From: Apostichopus californicus
Lineage: Eukaryota; Echinodermata; Holothuroidea; Aspidochirotida; Stichopodidae
NCBI GenBank assembly: GCA_020650975.1
Contig: JAIPMN010007151.1
Span: forward strand, 1-29,525
Direction of reading: 5' to 3'
Length of the DNA: 29,525 bases
How positions within the stretch are numbered: the stretch's first letter is position 1; every line of letters starts with the position of its first letter. Of the stretch, positions 21,883-29,525 are shown one piece after another. Made by a program: the position numbers and the translations under genes. The notes below the pieces were generated by a model, which searched no databases, was not told the origin of the DNA, and worked only from the letters and a program-made list of their open reading frames with translations.

Positions 21883-22542
21883 GTAAACAAACATGTGTTG
21901 CATGGGAATCCCCACCCCATCCCCATCCCCCACCAACCTTTCCTTTCCCTCTCAAAAAAGTGCAGATATAACAATTCAGCAATGACACTGCCACCAGAAG
22001 AACCTTGTACATTGTAGTAGCACACTTTCAGGACCTTGGATCTATTCAGGATATAACTGAGCTTTGTATTTAGGAATTTGGTGTAAATAATTTTTATGGT
22101 CATTCGGTGGGGCAAAAAATATCTGTATATATCTTTATTAATCTGTCTGTTTATATTCATGATGATTTCCACTCTCTGTTTTGTGTGATGCATTAAAATA
22201 TTTTTCAGTTATAATAAGACAGTTTGAAGTTATCACCACGATGAACCTTCCATCCGCCGTATTCTGAAATGAAGGAGTGAGGATTCTCCATCCAGACGAC
22301 CTTTGTGCCTCCCTGCCATTAATTTTTCCATTAAAATCTGCTCCCAGTGTTTCTCCTGAATCACATAGAGGTGCAGAGGGGGGTGGGATATGGGGTTTGG
22401 ATGGAGTGTCAGAATTTTAAAATCTGAATTTAGTTTCTGTTCTAATGTTATTCGACAGTGGTGATCATGACTTACTGTTAATGGTTAATGTTGCTGTTAA
22501 ATGTTGATGTTAATGTTAACATGGTTAATGTTTCCTCTGCAG
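21883..22542 (+). other. BRCA2: BRCA2 intron, phase 0, 660 bp
   Basis: GT at 21883-21884 and AG at 22541-22542. It starts with a CCCCA-rich stretch near 21910-21935 and ends with several GTTAATGTT repeats before the acceptor. Confidence 0.85.
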
Positions 22543-22662
22543 GCATGTCTAAATCCACGACAGATACGTGTTCTCCAGGATCATCAGCAATCTCTCCGAG
22601 AGAAACAGAACCGAGATCTTCAGGAGGAACTCAGGAATACGATGGCCAAACAAGGTGCAGAG
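22543..22662 (+). CDS. BRCA2: BRCA2 exon: descending tower helix
   Basis: 120 bp, 40 codons, phase 0 at both ends (acceptor tttcctctgcag, donor GAG|GTGAGA). The translation starts ACLNPRQIRVLQDHQQSLRE and continues as a Gln/Arg/Glu-rich helix. It corresponds to human FSEEQLRALNNHRQML and the long helix after it. The ORF that is longest across this stretch reads another frame and is a shadow; the BRCA2 frame is fixed by the phases on both sides. Confidence 0.95.
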
Positions 22663-22994
22663 GTGAGATGAGCGGGAAAGTATTCGATGGTTTTGTCGAT
22701 TTGAATAAAAAATAGTGAAAGAAATCCTGTCGAGATTCTGTTGAGAAAGAGAGTTTATCAGTAAACAAGCATTTATGGAGAAGCAAACTTCTGTTGAGAA
22801 TTATTTCTGCTTTTGTTTTGTGTGTTCAATTATCATGAAAATGCCACGATATATTGACCTTGCTGTTAACAATCCAATTTTTAGAATTAAAATTAGAGAA
22901 TTAAAAAATCTGCAAATAGAATTTGCAGAAAAAGTGTTTCTCATAAAGATGTTGTTGCTTTAATCCTTGGTGTCTCTTGACTTTGTTGCTGCAG
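22663..22994 (+). other. BRCA2: BRCA2 intron, phase 0, 332 bp
   Basis: GT at 22663-22664 and AG at 22993-22994 after ctttgttgctgc. AT-rich; no other feature seen. Confidence 0.85.
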
Positions 22995-23179
22995 GGTGCT
23001 CTGGAGAGGAAAGTGACAACGGTGGTGAAAATGAGAATTAGTGACTATTATGGGACAAAACAGGGATACCCACCTGCTTCATCCATGTTGACCATCTGGA
23101 GACCATCAGAAGACCTGATGACTCAGCTGACTGAAGGAAAGAGATTTCAAATTACTAGTCTGTCTGCATCTAGTGCCAG
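22995..23179 (+). CDS. BRCA2: BRCA2 exon: return from tower and OB2 core
   Basis: 185 bp (acceptor gttgctgcag, donor CCAG|GTGAGG), phase 0 in and phase 2 out. It reads ERKVTTVVKMRISDYYG, then SSMLTIWRPSEDLMTQLTEG, KRFQITSLSAS. Human has [46 protein letters not shown]. The IWRPS.DL..LTEGKR block is a BRCA2 hallmark in OB2. Confidence 0.97.
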
Positions 23180-23675
23180 GTGAGGTCATGTTAGGCACTG
23201 CTTATACAGTTCCAATTCCTGCCCCCCAACCCCGGCTATCCCCCACCTCATTCCTCAAATCTGCTAGATAGTCAAGTAATTGCCATGTATGTTAGCCTTA
23301 CAGGAATGCAGTTTACTGCTCCACACAGCTCACTCTTTTTTTCACAAGATAGTACTTGATATTGATAGCTCATCTCTATGTTTGGAAAGAAGTCAAGGGG
23401 GGGGGGGTGGGGGGATGGTTGTCACTAATTTTACTGTTGTTAGTTTTGCCAAATTTAACCAAGCTAAAGTATGGGGATGTTACTGATGATATTGAAAGGT
23501 CATTTTAATCCACGCACTTGCCTTAAATTAGTCCATCTCTCTCAAGGATATAAAGTTCTCATTCACAGAGAGTCCACAAGCTGTGAGCGAAACACGTAGG
23601 TTTGCCACGTTGCAAACGAAAGCACGTTAATATTAAACTGAGGCAAATTTTAATACGTCTTTCTACATTACACAG
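23180..23675 (+). other. BRCA2: BRCA2 intron, phase 2, 496 bp
   Basis: GT at 23180-23181. The AG at 23674-23675 was chosen because it restores the frame (AG|A gives Arg) and leads into conserved sequence. An earlier acceptor-like ctcattcacag near 23570 would run into TAG. It contains a G11 run at 23397-23407. Confidence 0.8.
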
Positions 23676-23882
23676 ATTTCAGTCGGGTTCATGCAGTGCG
23701 CATTTGGCATCTACTAGATCAACACGATATATGGAACGGTCGAACCAAGAGAACGTGCTGGAAAAGATTTACCATGCTAGACAGGTCACATCATTATCTG
23801 ACCTGACAAATGGATGCCATCAGTCAGTATACGGAGAAGTGGATGTGGTAGGACTGGTGGTATCAGTCCAACATGATAGAGG
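23676..23882 (+). CDS. BRCA2: BRCA2 exon: end of OB2 and start of OB3
   Basis: 207 bp (acceptor ttctacattacacag, donor GAGG|GTAAAA), entering and leaving in phase 2. After the split Arg it reads FQSGSCSAHLASTRSTRYME, then a linker with NVLEKIYHARQVTSLSDL and finally YGEVDVVGLVVSVQHDRG. Human has ERANIQLAATKKTQYQQL, ILFQIYQPREPLHFSKF and CSEVDLIGFVVSVVKKTG. An open frame extends upstream to 23587 but carries no BRCA2 similarity, so the exon is started at 23676. Confidence 0.93.
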
Positions 23883-24059
23883 GTAAAATGCTTCATCTGA
23901 AAGAGTAGTTTGTCTGTGTCTGTTGTAGTGGTTTCAAGGAAGATGCTTTTAGTATATTTGGGGAGTTACTTATTTGATTAAATTGCTAACATTTGTAAAT
24001 ATTTAGCTTTAGTATTCTATAATATTATTATTCGATTATAATTCTTCTTTTTTTCTCAG
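23883..24059 (+). other. BRCA2: BRCA2 intron, phase 2, 177 bp (shortest seen)
   Basis: GT at 23883-23884 and AG at 24058-24059 after ttcttctttttttct. No other content. Confidence 0.85.
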
Positions 24060-24132
24060 TCACACACAGAAAGTGTACATCACCGATCATACTGGTAACT
24101 TTGTAGAGATCAGAGTCTGGAATGGATTGAGG
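24060..24132 (+). CDS. BRCA2: BRCA2 exon: OB3 strands
   Basis: 73 bp (acceptor ttttttctcag, donor AGG|GTAGGT), phase 2 in and phase 0 out. It encodes HTQKVYITDHTGNFVEIRVW then NGLR. Human has FVYLSDECYNLLAIKFW, DLNED. It is too short for an ORF scan and was found by following the BRCA2 frame. Confidence 0.92.
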
Positions 24133-24780
24133 GTAGGTCAATTATCTCTGTAATCATTCTCCTTATGTACTTAAATTACTTTGCTGTATTCTGGTACTTT
24201 CATTTTCGTTGGTCAAAAGTGAATTAAATATAAAAATAAAGGAGCGAAAAAAAAGACCACTTAGGTTGATACCTTGATGACCATCACTCAATCGTCTGTT
24301 GCCAGATGGATTTACAAAATAACACCAAATTCGAAAGAAAAAATTCTTATCTTTGCCATACAAAATGCTATGATAATGCGGTTTTGACCTACAGATGCCA
24401 TCAAGATCCAGCATTTTTATTAAGTAATTAACTTCTGTCAGTGGAATACACCTTTAATGGAGCAGACTAATAAGTAGTTTCTCTGTGAGAGTGTTTAATG
24501 ACAAGATGTCAGATTACTAATTACTAGGCAATCAAATATTTTGTCAAGAAAGCTATAATCCCAGAGCAAAGTGGCTGGTCAACTTACTCGTAGCTTACGA
24601 CCTGAAAGATGCTGATGGTTTCTTCGACGTCCCAGTCGAGCGCCAGGGTGGATAAATCCACTCCATGCTCCTGGATAAATGTTTCTCTTCGTTTAAAATT
24701 CCTTCAAATCACCTGACCAAGATTGCATTCTTTATAATATTTGAAGTGAGAGACTGTTTACTTCTGTCATTTCCTTCCAG
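24133..24780 (+). other. BRCA2: BRCA2 intron, phase 0, 648 bp
   Basis: GT at 24133-24134 and AG at 24779-24780 after cttctgtcatttccttcc. It carries copy B of the dispersed repeat (24347-24459). The 83-codon minus ORF here is non-coding. Confidence 0.85.
24347..24459 (+). repeat. Dispersed repeat, copy B
   Basis: Matches 18950-19060 over about 110 bp with point differences and small indels: tatctttgccatacaaaatg against tatctttgtcattcaaaatg, and ccagcatttttattaagtaa against ccagcatttttatgaagcaa. Confidence 0.7.
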
Positions 24781-24954
24781 TTCCATCACCTTGAAGAAGT
24801 GGTTAAAGCCAGTCACTTCATAGCTGCCTCTAACCTCCAGATGAGGAATTCCAGTTCAATCACTCTCCACGTTTCAGAATTGTCAGTGATATCTTCCAAC
24901 CCTAAATCGAAGCTCTTACATGAAGCACTACAGGAACTGAGGAATCAAATCAAG
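24781..24954 (+). CDS. BRCA2: BRCA2 exon: OB3 end
   Basis: 174 bp, 58 codons, phase 0 at both ends (acceptor cattccttccag, donor AAG|GTATGT). It reads FHHLEEVVKASHFIAASNLQ, then SSSITLHVSELSVISSNPK and a helix ending in ELRNQIK. Human has IIKPHMLIAASNLQW, LTLFAGDFSVFSASPKE and a following helix. The AASNLQ motif includes the Asn equivalent to human N3124, a site of a known pathogenic change (from memory). OB3 contributes to ssDNA binding. Confidence 0.97.
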
Positions 24955-26314
24955 GTATGTTTTCAGGATTAATTTTATGAACATGTATGTGTGTCAGTTC
25001 CTTGCAAGTCCCTGTTGAAAGTTGGTTTGTACTGTAATTATTATATTGTCTCCTCCCCTAAATTTAGCTTCATATTACTGTCGTAGTGATATCTGAAGGA
25101 TTGACTAGGCCAGGGCTGTTTCATTTATTAGGGCCAGAGTAAGAAAATTGGTTGGACCAAAAGTCCTGAGAGAATAAAAATCTCAACGTACTAGATTGAG
25201 CAATGTGAAAGGTAGGCTGTTAGGGGGCTCAAACCTAAGGCCTTAATGGTCTGCATAGCAGATTAGTGCAGGACTGCTGGTCAATTCTTTTATGCGGGCT
25301 GTAATAGAGTCTTTGGCGGGCAGGTCCCTTTGTTGAGAACCTCTGGAATAGGTAAAGTTGCAATTTGCCTTTTATTTTGTCACAAACTTGTGGTCCATAT
25401 TTTGACCAGTGAGGGAAGGATAAGTCCATTAAGACCTTATCTGCCACCAAGATGCCAACAGGAAAAACAAATTTCAGTTTTTTCAATTTCAAATTCAAAT
25501 TTATTTCTCATATGTTTTTACAAGATTAATACAAAACTAACATTACAGTAGGAAGGTTACTACATATGAAGGACACTAGAAAAACAGCAAGGCTGTTATC
25601 TCAGCTAGTGACCAAGGATTTTAGAACATAGTTTGCAATACAGCAATGTATTCACTACAATACATTTGTGGGACACCAACAAAATTCTGTATGGAATTAA
25701 ATAGTAACTACTTCACTGTTGGAAGCAATGAACTGGTAGTTACTATCAAAGTCTATGTAGGGTGAGGTGTATCCAGTTATGTGTAAAACCTATTTGCCTT
25801 AGTGATAGCTACAACCCAATACAGAATGCTGATTGGTATTTAAGATCACACAAGGTATTTAACATTGTTGTTTTAGTGGTACACTGTCCATCTCTGCATT
25901 ATCCTTCTGCTTGTGAAATCTGAATTTCCTAAATAGTTTGCTCAGAGATACTGATACTGAATCATTTTCAATTTCAAGAAGTGTGTAGTCAGTTCCTTTA
26001 TCTTGCCACCATGTATTTTTTCTCCAATTCTAGGGTTGCCAAAATTGACTGAAATATAACTTTTCTGAAGATACACACCCCTCAACCCTTCTATTAAACC
26101 TGAATTATTTGCCATGCAGGGTTGAAGTTAACCTGGTATATATAGCAAAAAGTTTACCTATGAAACCTAAACATTACATAACATAACATTAATTGAACAC
26201 ATGCACAAACAGCATTGTCACATTTAATATATAAATTATCTGTCCTATCATGTTACTAAACGTCTTTCCAACCAAATGCCTCAATATCATTCATGTTTCC
26301 TTCCTTTCAAACAG
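24955..26314 (+). other. BRCA2: BRCA2 last intron, phase 0, 1.36 kb
   Basis: GT at 24955-24956 and AG at 26313-26314 after tttccttcctttcaaac. It contains a possible hAT-type miniature element (25111-25345). Otherwise it is AT-rich without a supported feature. Confidence 0.85.
25111..25345. mobile_element. Possible degenerate hAT-type miniature element
   Basis: The left end CAGGGCTGTTTCA and the reverse complement of the right end, CAGAGGTTCTCAA, are imperfect inverted ends. The right end resembles the CAGnGGTTCTCAA ends of Charlie-like hAT elements. The 8-bp flanks gactaggc (25103-25110) and gaataggt (25346-25353) agree at six of eight positions, as an old 8-bp target duplication would. No transposase remains. 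The ends match only about half their bases, so this is tentative. Confidence 0.35.
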
Positions 26315-27769
26315 GACGTCAAAGAGCTTTTGCAGACGACTGAGGGCAGGATTTCACAACTAGCTAACGGGGAAAGTAGACAAGTAATGAGAACACCAAG
26401 TGGTGTGAATAGATTACAGAGGGCTGGTTCAACAGAGAGATCTGTTAGTCCAACGAAACACTTTGTACCGTTTCAAAGGGTGCAGAGGACACCGAGGAGC
26501 TCCCCTCAACAACGAGAACTGGAGAATGTAACCCCTGTAAGAGGTCACCTCACTGACGAGGACCTCTCCTCTAGTACCCTTTCGGAAGAAGGCATTTCAG
26601 CTAAGAAGGAGGACATTGAAAGAAGGAGCAGTCTGCTCGCTAGAATACCCTCCCCTCCTCCTTTGACCCCTCTACCAAACAAGCCATCTTCTCGTCTCAG
26701 GAGAGGGTTCAAAACACCGAGGAGAAGTTGTGAGACAGAAAATGAGATGAAGTTAAGCAATAAAACGCTGAACCTACCGTTGGATCAAACGAACAGCGCT
26801 TGTAAGAGGAACAGCAATAAGCAAAATGATATTTCAATGTCGCCCTCTGTTTTTAATGAAGAATTACCAGACATTACAAAGGCTCAAGTGGTGGGGAATT
26901 CCCCGGAGGTAATGACAGACACCCAACAAGCTAGAGAGGAGATATCTGAACTAACAGATGGGGAACTTTTGGAGCTGCAAGAGGGTTGGTCCGAATCTCT
27001 TTCGTCCCCATTCTCCAAGGAAACCGAGGAGACGAGAGTCAACTCTTCCTATAAAGAAGCTAGCAAGGATAAGGGTGATGAGAAGAAATTATCAGTTGAA
27101 GGGGGAGAGATGGAGGAGAAAGAGAAAGATGAATCTTTGGTCTCGGACATGAACGGGAGCAACGTGGATGAAGGTGAAGTGAAAGAAGAGAAAGGTCCTG
27201 TTGAGGTCACTAGAGATGACCGTAGTCACACCGGAGTGAAATCCTTGTCTAGGAGAAAGAGAACCAGAATAGTTTTGACAGAGGAAGGAAATAAGAGAAG
27301 AAAACAGTGTCAAGATTCTTGCCAACTTTTATCAAACACTGCTAATAACGATTTATCTTCCGGGCTTGCTACCTTAAAAGATGGTTTTCAAGGACAGATA
27401 TTGCAAAGCAAAGAGGAGAAATCAGTCAGGAATCAGGAAGAAGAAGTTAAAGAAATTTGTGTCGAAACGAGCAAGATGACTTCAGAAGCCAAGAAGGAAA
27501 ACTGCGAGAAGGCGAATGGGAAGTTGAAGAATCAGGATTCAGTTTCGTCTGACTTTGAATCTCAAAACATTGAGATGAGAGAAGATTCAGAGGCACCCCA
27601 GAGCCAGAGCCGGTTAGCTCCATCTCAAAAAGGGAAGAGGCAGAGAAAGACTAGAAGGTCAAACGTTAACCTGGCACTCTTAGATGAGATTAATCTACAG
27701 GAATCTCCGGATAATGAAGGGCTCTCTCGTAGACTAAGAAGAAAACCAAGACCTTGTTACAGAGAATGA
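26315..27769 (+). CDS. BRCA2: BRCA2 last coding exon: long basic, disordered C-terminal region
   Basis: 1455 bp, 484 codons and TGA (27767-27769), entered in phase 0 after cctttcaaacag. The open frame runs 13 codons upstream to 26276, but the acceptor sets the exon start. The first residues (DVKELLQTTEGRI) finish the helix after OB3. At about 26630-26735, SLLARIPSPPPLTPLPNKPS and then GFKTPRRSCETE correspond to human FLSRLPLPPPVSPI and AFQPPRSCGTKYETP, near the C-terminal RAD51-binding segment (TR2) and its CDK site. Several SP/TP sites occur (VSPTK, RTPRSSPQQ, VTPVRG, KTPRRS). Basic clusters SRRKRTR, NKRRKQ, KGKRQRKTRRS and RRLRRKPRP are probable nuclear localisation signals. The rest is Glu/Ser/Lys-rich and probably disordered. 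This tail is about twice as long as the roughly 230 residues after OB3 in human. Confidence 0.95.
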   Translation, partial: DVKELLQTTEGRISQLANGESRQVMRTPSGVNRLQRAGSTERSVSPTKHFVPFQRVQRTPRSSPQQRELENVTPVRGHLTDEDLSSSTLSEEGISAKKEDIERRSSLLARIPSPPPLTPLPNKPSSRLRRGFKTPRRSCETENEMKLSNKTLNLPLDQTNSACKRNSNKQNDISMSPSVFNEELPDITKAQVVGNSPEVMTDTQQAREEISELTDGELLELQEGWSESLSSPFSKETEETRVNSSYKEASKDKGDEKKLSVEGGEMEEKEKDESLVSDMNGSNVDEGEVKEEKGPVEVTRDDRSHTGVKSLSRRKRTRIVLTEEGNKRRKQCQDSCQLLSNTANNDLSSGLATLKDGFQGQILQSKEEKSVRNQEEEVKEICVETSKMTSEAKKENCEKANGKLKNQDSVSSDFESQNIEMREDSEAPQSQSRLAPSQKGKRQRKTRRSNVNLALLDEINLQESPDNEGLSRRLRRKPRPCYRE

Positions 27770-28250
27770 AAAATACTGGTCATTAAAACAATCTTTATGG
27801 TTTGATTGGCAATTTTCAACTAGTGCATACACGACCAGTTCCAAGTAAACAGTACACTAGGAAGTCCAAGCAACACAAAAACAAAGGTTTTTTGCTTTGG
27901 GAAGTTAAACTCCTTATCATTTGATAAATATGTGTTACAAGGTAGACCTCAGTATGGTGATTTTCATCATTCGGAGATGCCAATGGTTGGGGAGGGGGTG
28001 GGCAAGGAGGGGGAGGATGGTAGGTAAAACTACATTTAAACACGGATCTGTTGGAAGGATTCTACAGTAACAAACATGTGTATCCTCATTTCAATGTTTT
28101 CCCAAATTGCTTGATTTTCAAACCATGACAACAATCAATGGTGTACTTAATTACAATAACCTATACATGTCTCCTATCAAGGGTTTTCTTTAAAGTTCCC
28201 TTTTTCCCTTAAAGCCACACTCTAATAAAGGACGAATATTTCACTAATTG
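27770..28250 (+). other. BRCA2: BRCA2 3' UTR
   Basis: AT-rich sequence after the stop. AATAAA at 28224-28229 (ctctaataaagg) is the first canonical polyadenylation hexamer, giving a UTR of about 475 nt. A G-rich stretch lies near 27985-28022. Later AATAAA copies lie within the tandem duplication (near 28555 and 28793). The end point is inferred. Confidence 0.5.
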
Positions 28251-28534
28251 CAATGAAGTATGAAAAAAAGTGAGATTTTTCCAAAAAAATGGAGAAAGGA
28301 ACATTTTTTAATTACTTAGTACTAGACTAGTGTAGAGTAGACTTTTTTTAACCTAATTATTGTATAATTGAGGGTTTACTGAATTGTTAGAATGTGTTTT
28401 TCTTTATATCAGTTTCTCTTCTTCATTATTTACAAACTACTAAGAAAAGCACATAATTCCTGCCAATTTCTTACATTTATGCAAATATAATTTCCTTAAA
28501 GTTTTTTTTTTATATTATAGAGTTTTAGAATTTC
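28251..28534. other. AT-rich intergenic sequence
   Basis: Poly-A and poly-T-rich DNA without an open frame or repeat I can support. Confidence 0.4.
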
Positions 28535-29000
28535 GTTATTCGTGCAAAAGTTCGAAATAAACATTAAATCGATATATGTCGAAGAAACAACCAATGTGTT
28601 TTTGCTTCTTTTTATTCTTTCTATGTGTTTTTGTGTTTGCAAATTTATGTAATTTACTGAAAAAATTATCAGATTTAATGGGATATGAAAGTCTGAAATT
28701 TCGAACATGTGTAATTAAAAGAGTTCGTGAATTGAAGTATATAAATCCAATCCCCCCAGCTTCATAAATTTGTTATTCGTGCAAAACTTCGAAATAAACA
28801 TTAAATCGAAATATGTCGAAGATACAACCAAAGAATGTGTTTTTGCTTCTTCTTTCTTATCCTTGTTTTTGCAAATTTATGTAATTAACTGAAATTATCA
28901 GATTTAATGGGATATGAAAGTCTGAAACTTCGAACACGTGTATTTAAAGAGTTCGTGAATTGAAATATATAAATCAAATCCTCCAGCTTCATAATTTGTT
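28535..29000. repeat. Two-copy tandem duplication, unit about 237 bp
   Basis: Copy 1 (about 28535-28771) and copy 2 (about 28772-29000) both start gttattcgtgcaaaa and continue ttcgaaataaacattaaatc, atatgtcgaaga, gtgtttttgcttctt, tttgcaaatttatgtaatt, cagatttaatgggatatgaa, gagttcgtgaattgaa and cagcttcataa. Divergence is low, mostly small indels in the T-rich middle. Short ORFs over it are by-products. Confidence 0.9.
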
Positions 29001-29509
29001 CCGTTGTAATATAACACAAGAAATTCGCTTTTCGATAACTTCATTTTCGCAATATTCTGTGAAGTTTTACATAGACTGCTGGCCCTTCACTGGTCCAATA
29101 TGTTGCTTTTTATTTGCTCTGTATCCTATAGGCTTTACTATAAAATAAAGACTTCGTTTTACAGAGCAGGGTGGGCGATCTTATATCGTGCAGGAAGTGA
29201 CATTGTGAAGACCCCCCTTAGTTCACTTATCGTTCTATGTATACTTACCTTGATGGATGTGTAGTCAGTCAATCTCATTTGTCACACCTGTGACGTCATG
29301 CAAGGGCAGGTCATCAATCAAAGTGTTCACAGTAGCGACAAATGGTAAACAAAAGAATGAAGTACTTTTCATCGATCTTTTTATGTTATGTTTTGGTCGT
29401 GAAATAAAGAAACATGAAAAGAAAGAATCAGTCAGAACTCTGGAAGTAAATGGGATGGTTGATGTTGAAGACGGATAAGATATTTATTCAGTGGGGCGCA
29501 CAGGACATC
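29001..29509. other. Sequence downstream of BRCA2, no supported gene
   Basis: Somewhat less AT-rich. A 73-codon plus ORF (29257-29478) has no recognisable domain and no strong splice or start context, so it is not called. Confidence 0.35.
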
Positions 29510-29525
29510 GGGGGGGGGGGGGGGG
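29510..29525. repeat. Terminal poly-G run (at least 16 G)
   Basis: The window ends inside an unbroken G run. This is where a contig might break, so the true length is unknown. Confidence 0.85.

Noticed and set aside
21676..22193. Minus-strand ORFs up to 155 codons
   Set aside because: Overlap the BRCA2 tower-tip exon on the other strand and have no splice support; shadows.
23587..23675. Upstream extension of the BRCA2 exon at 23676
   Set aside because: The open frame continues, but BRCA2 similarity begins after 23676, and that AG alone restores phase 2 with good pyrimidine context.
29257..29478. 73-codon plus ORF near the window end
   Set aside because: Lysine/glutamate-rich without domain, start context or splice evidence.

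Overview
The window looks like nuclear DNA of an invertebrate deuterostome, probably an echinoderm (sea cucumber or sea urchin). It is AT-rich, has short exons with GT/AG borders and long repeat-filled introns, and its one recognisable protein is an animal-type BRCA2. The species assignment is inference; no rRNA or mitochondrial marker is present.

Layout. (1) Positions 1-1798, minus strand: the last two coding exons (1798-1475 and 685-327) of a gene for a single-pass membrane protein. It has a cysteine-rich ectodomain, an acidic cytoplasmic tail and a PPSY motif. I do not recognise the family. (2) Positions 1799-14453: about 12.7 kb with no convincing exon. It holds microsatellites, two minisatellites, a duplicated 100-bp block, a non-LTR retrotransposon 3' fragment and several poly-G tracts. 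(3) Positions 14454-27769, plus strand: the eleven 3'-terminal coding exons of BRCA2. They encode the end of the helical domain, OB1, OB2 with its tower, OB3 and a long basic C-terminal region, 1014 codons in all. The reading frame is continuous across all ten introns. (4) Positions 27770-29525: the BRCA2 3' UTR, a 237-bp tandem duplication, and a terminal run of G.

The BRCA2 part would encode the DSS1- and ssDNA-binding half of the mediator that loads RAD51 onto resected DNA. The BRC-repeat half and most of the helical domain are not visible, although 14.4 kb upstream are present. The opposite-strand membrane-protein gene lies on that side, so either it is nested in a very large BRCA2 intron or the assembly is misjoined.

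The BRCA2 introns carry several mobile-element relics: a foldback MITE with long inverted arms (19175-19537), a microsatellite-headed dispersed repeat (19689-19925), two copies of one dispersed repeat (18950-19060 and 24347-24459), a possible hAT-type miniature element (25111-25345) and a tRNA-like relic. I see no new defence, biosynthetic or other multi-gene system here.
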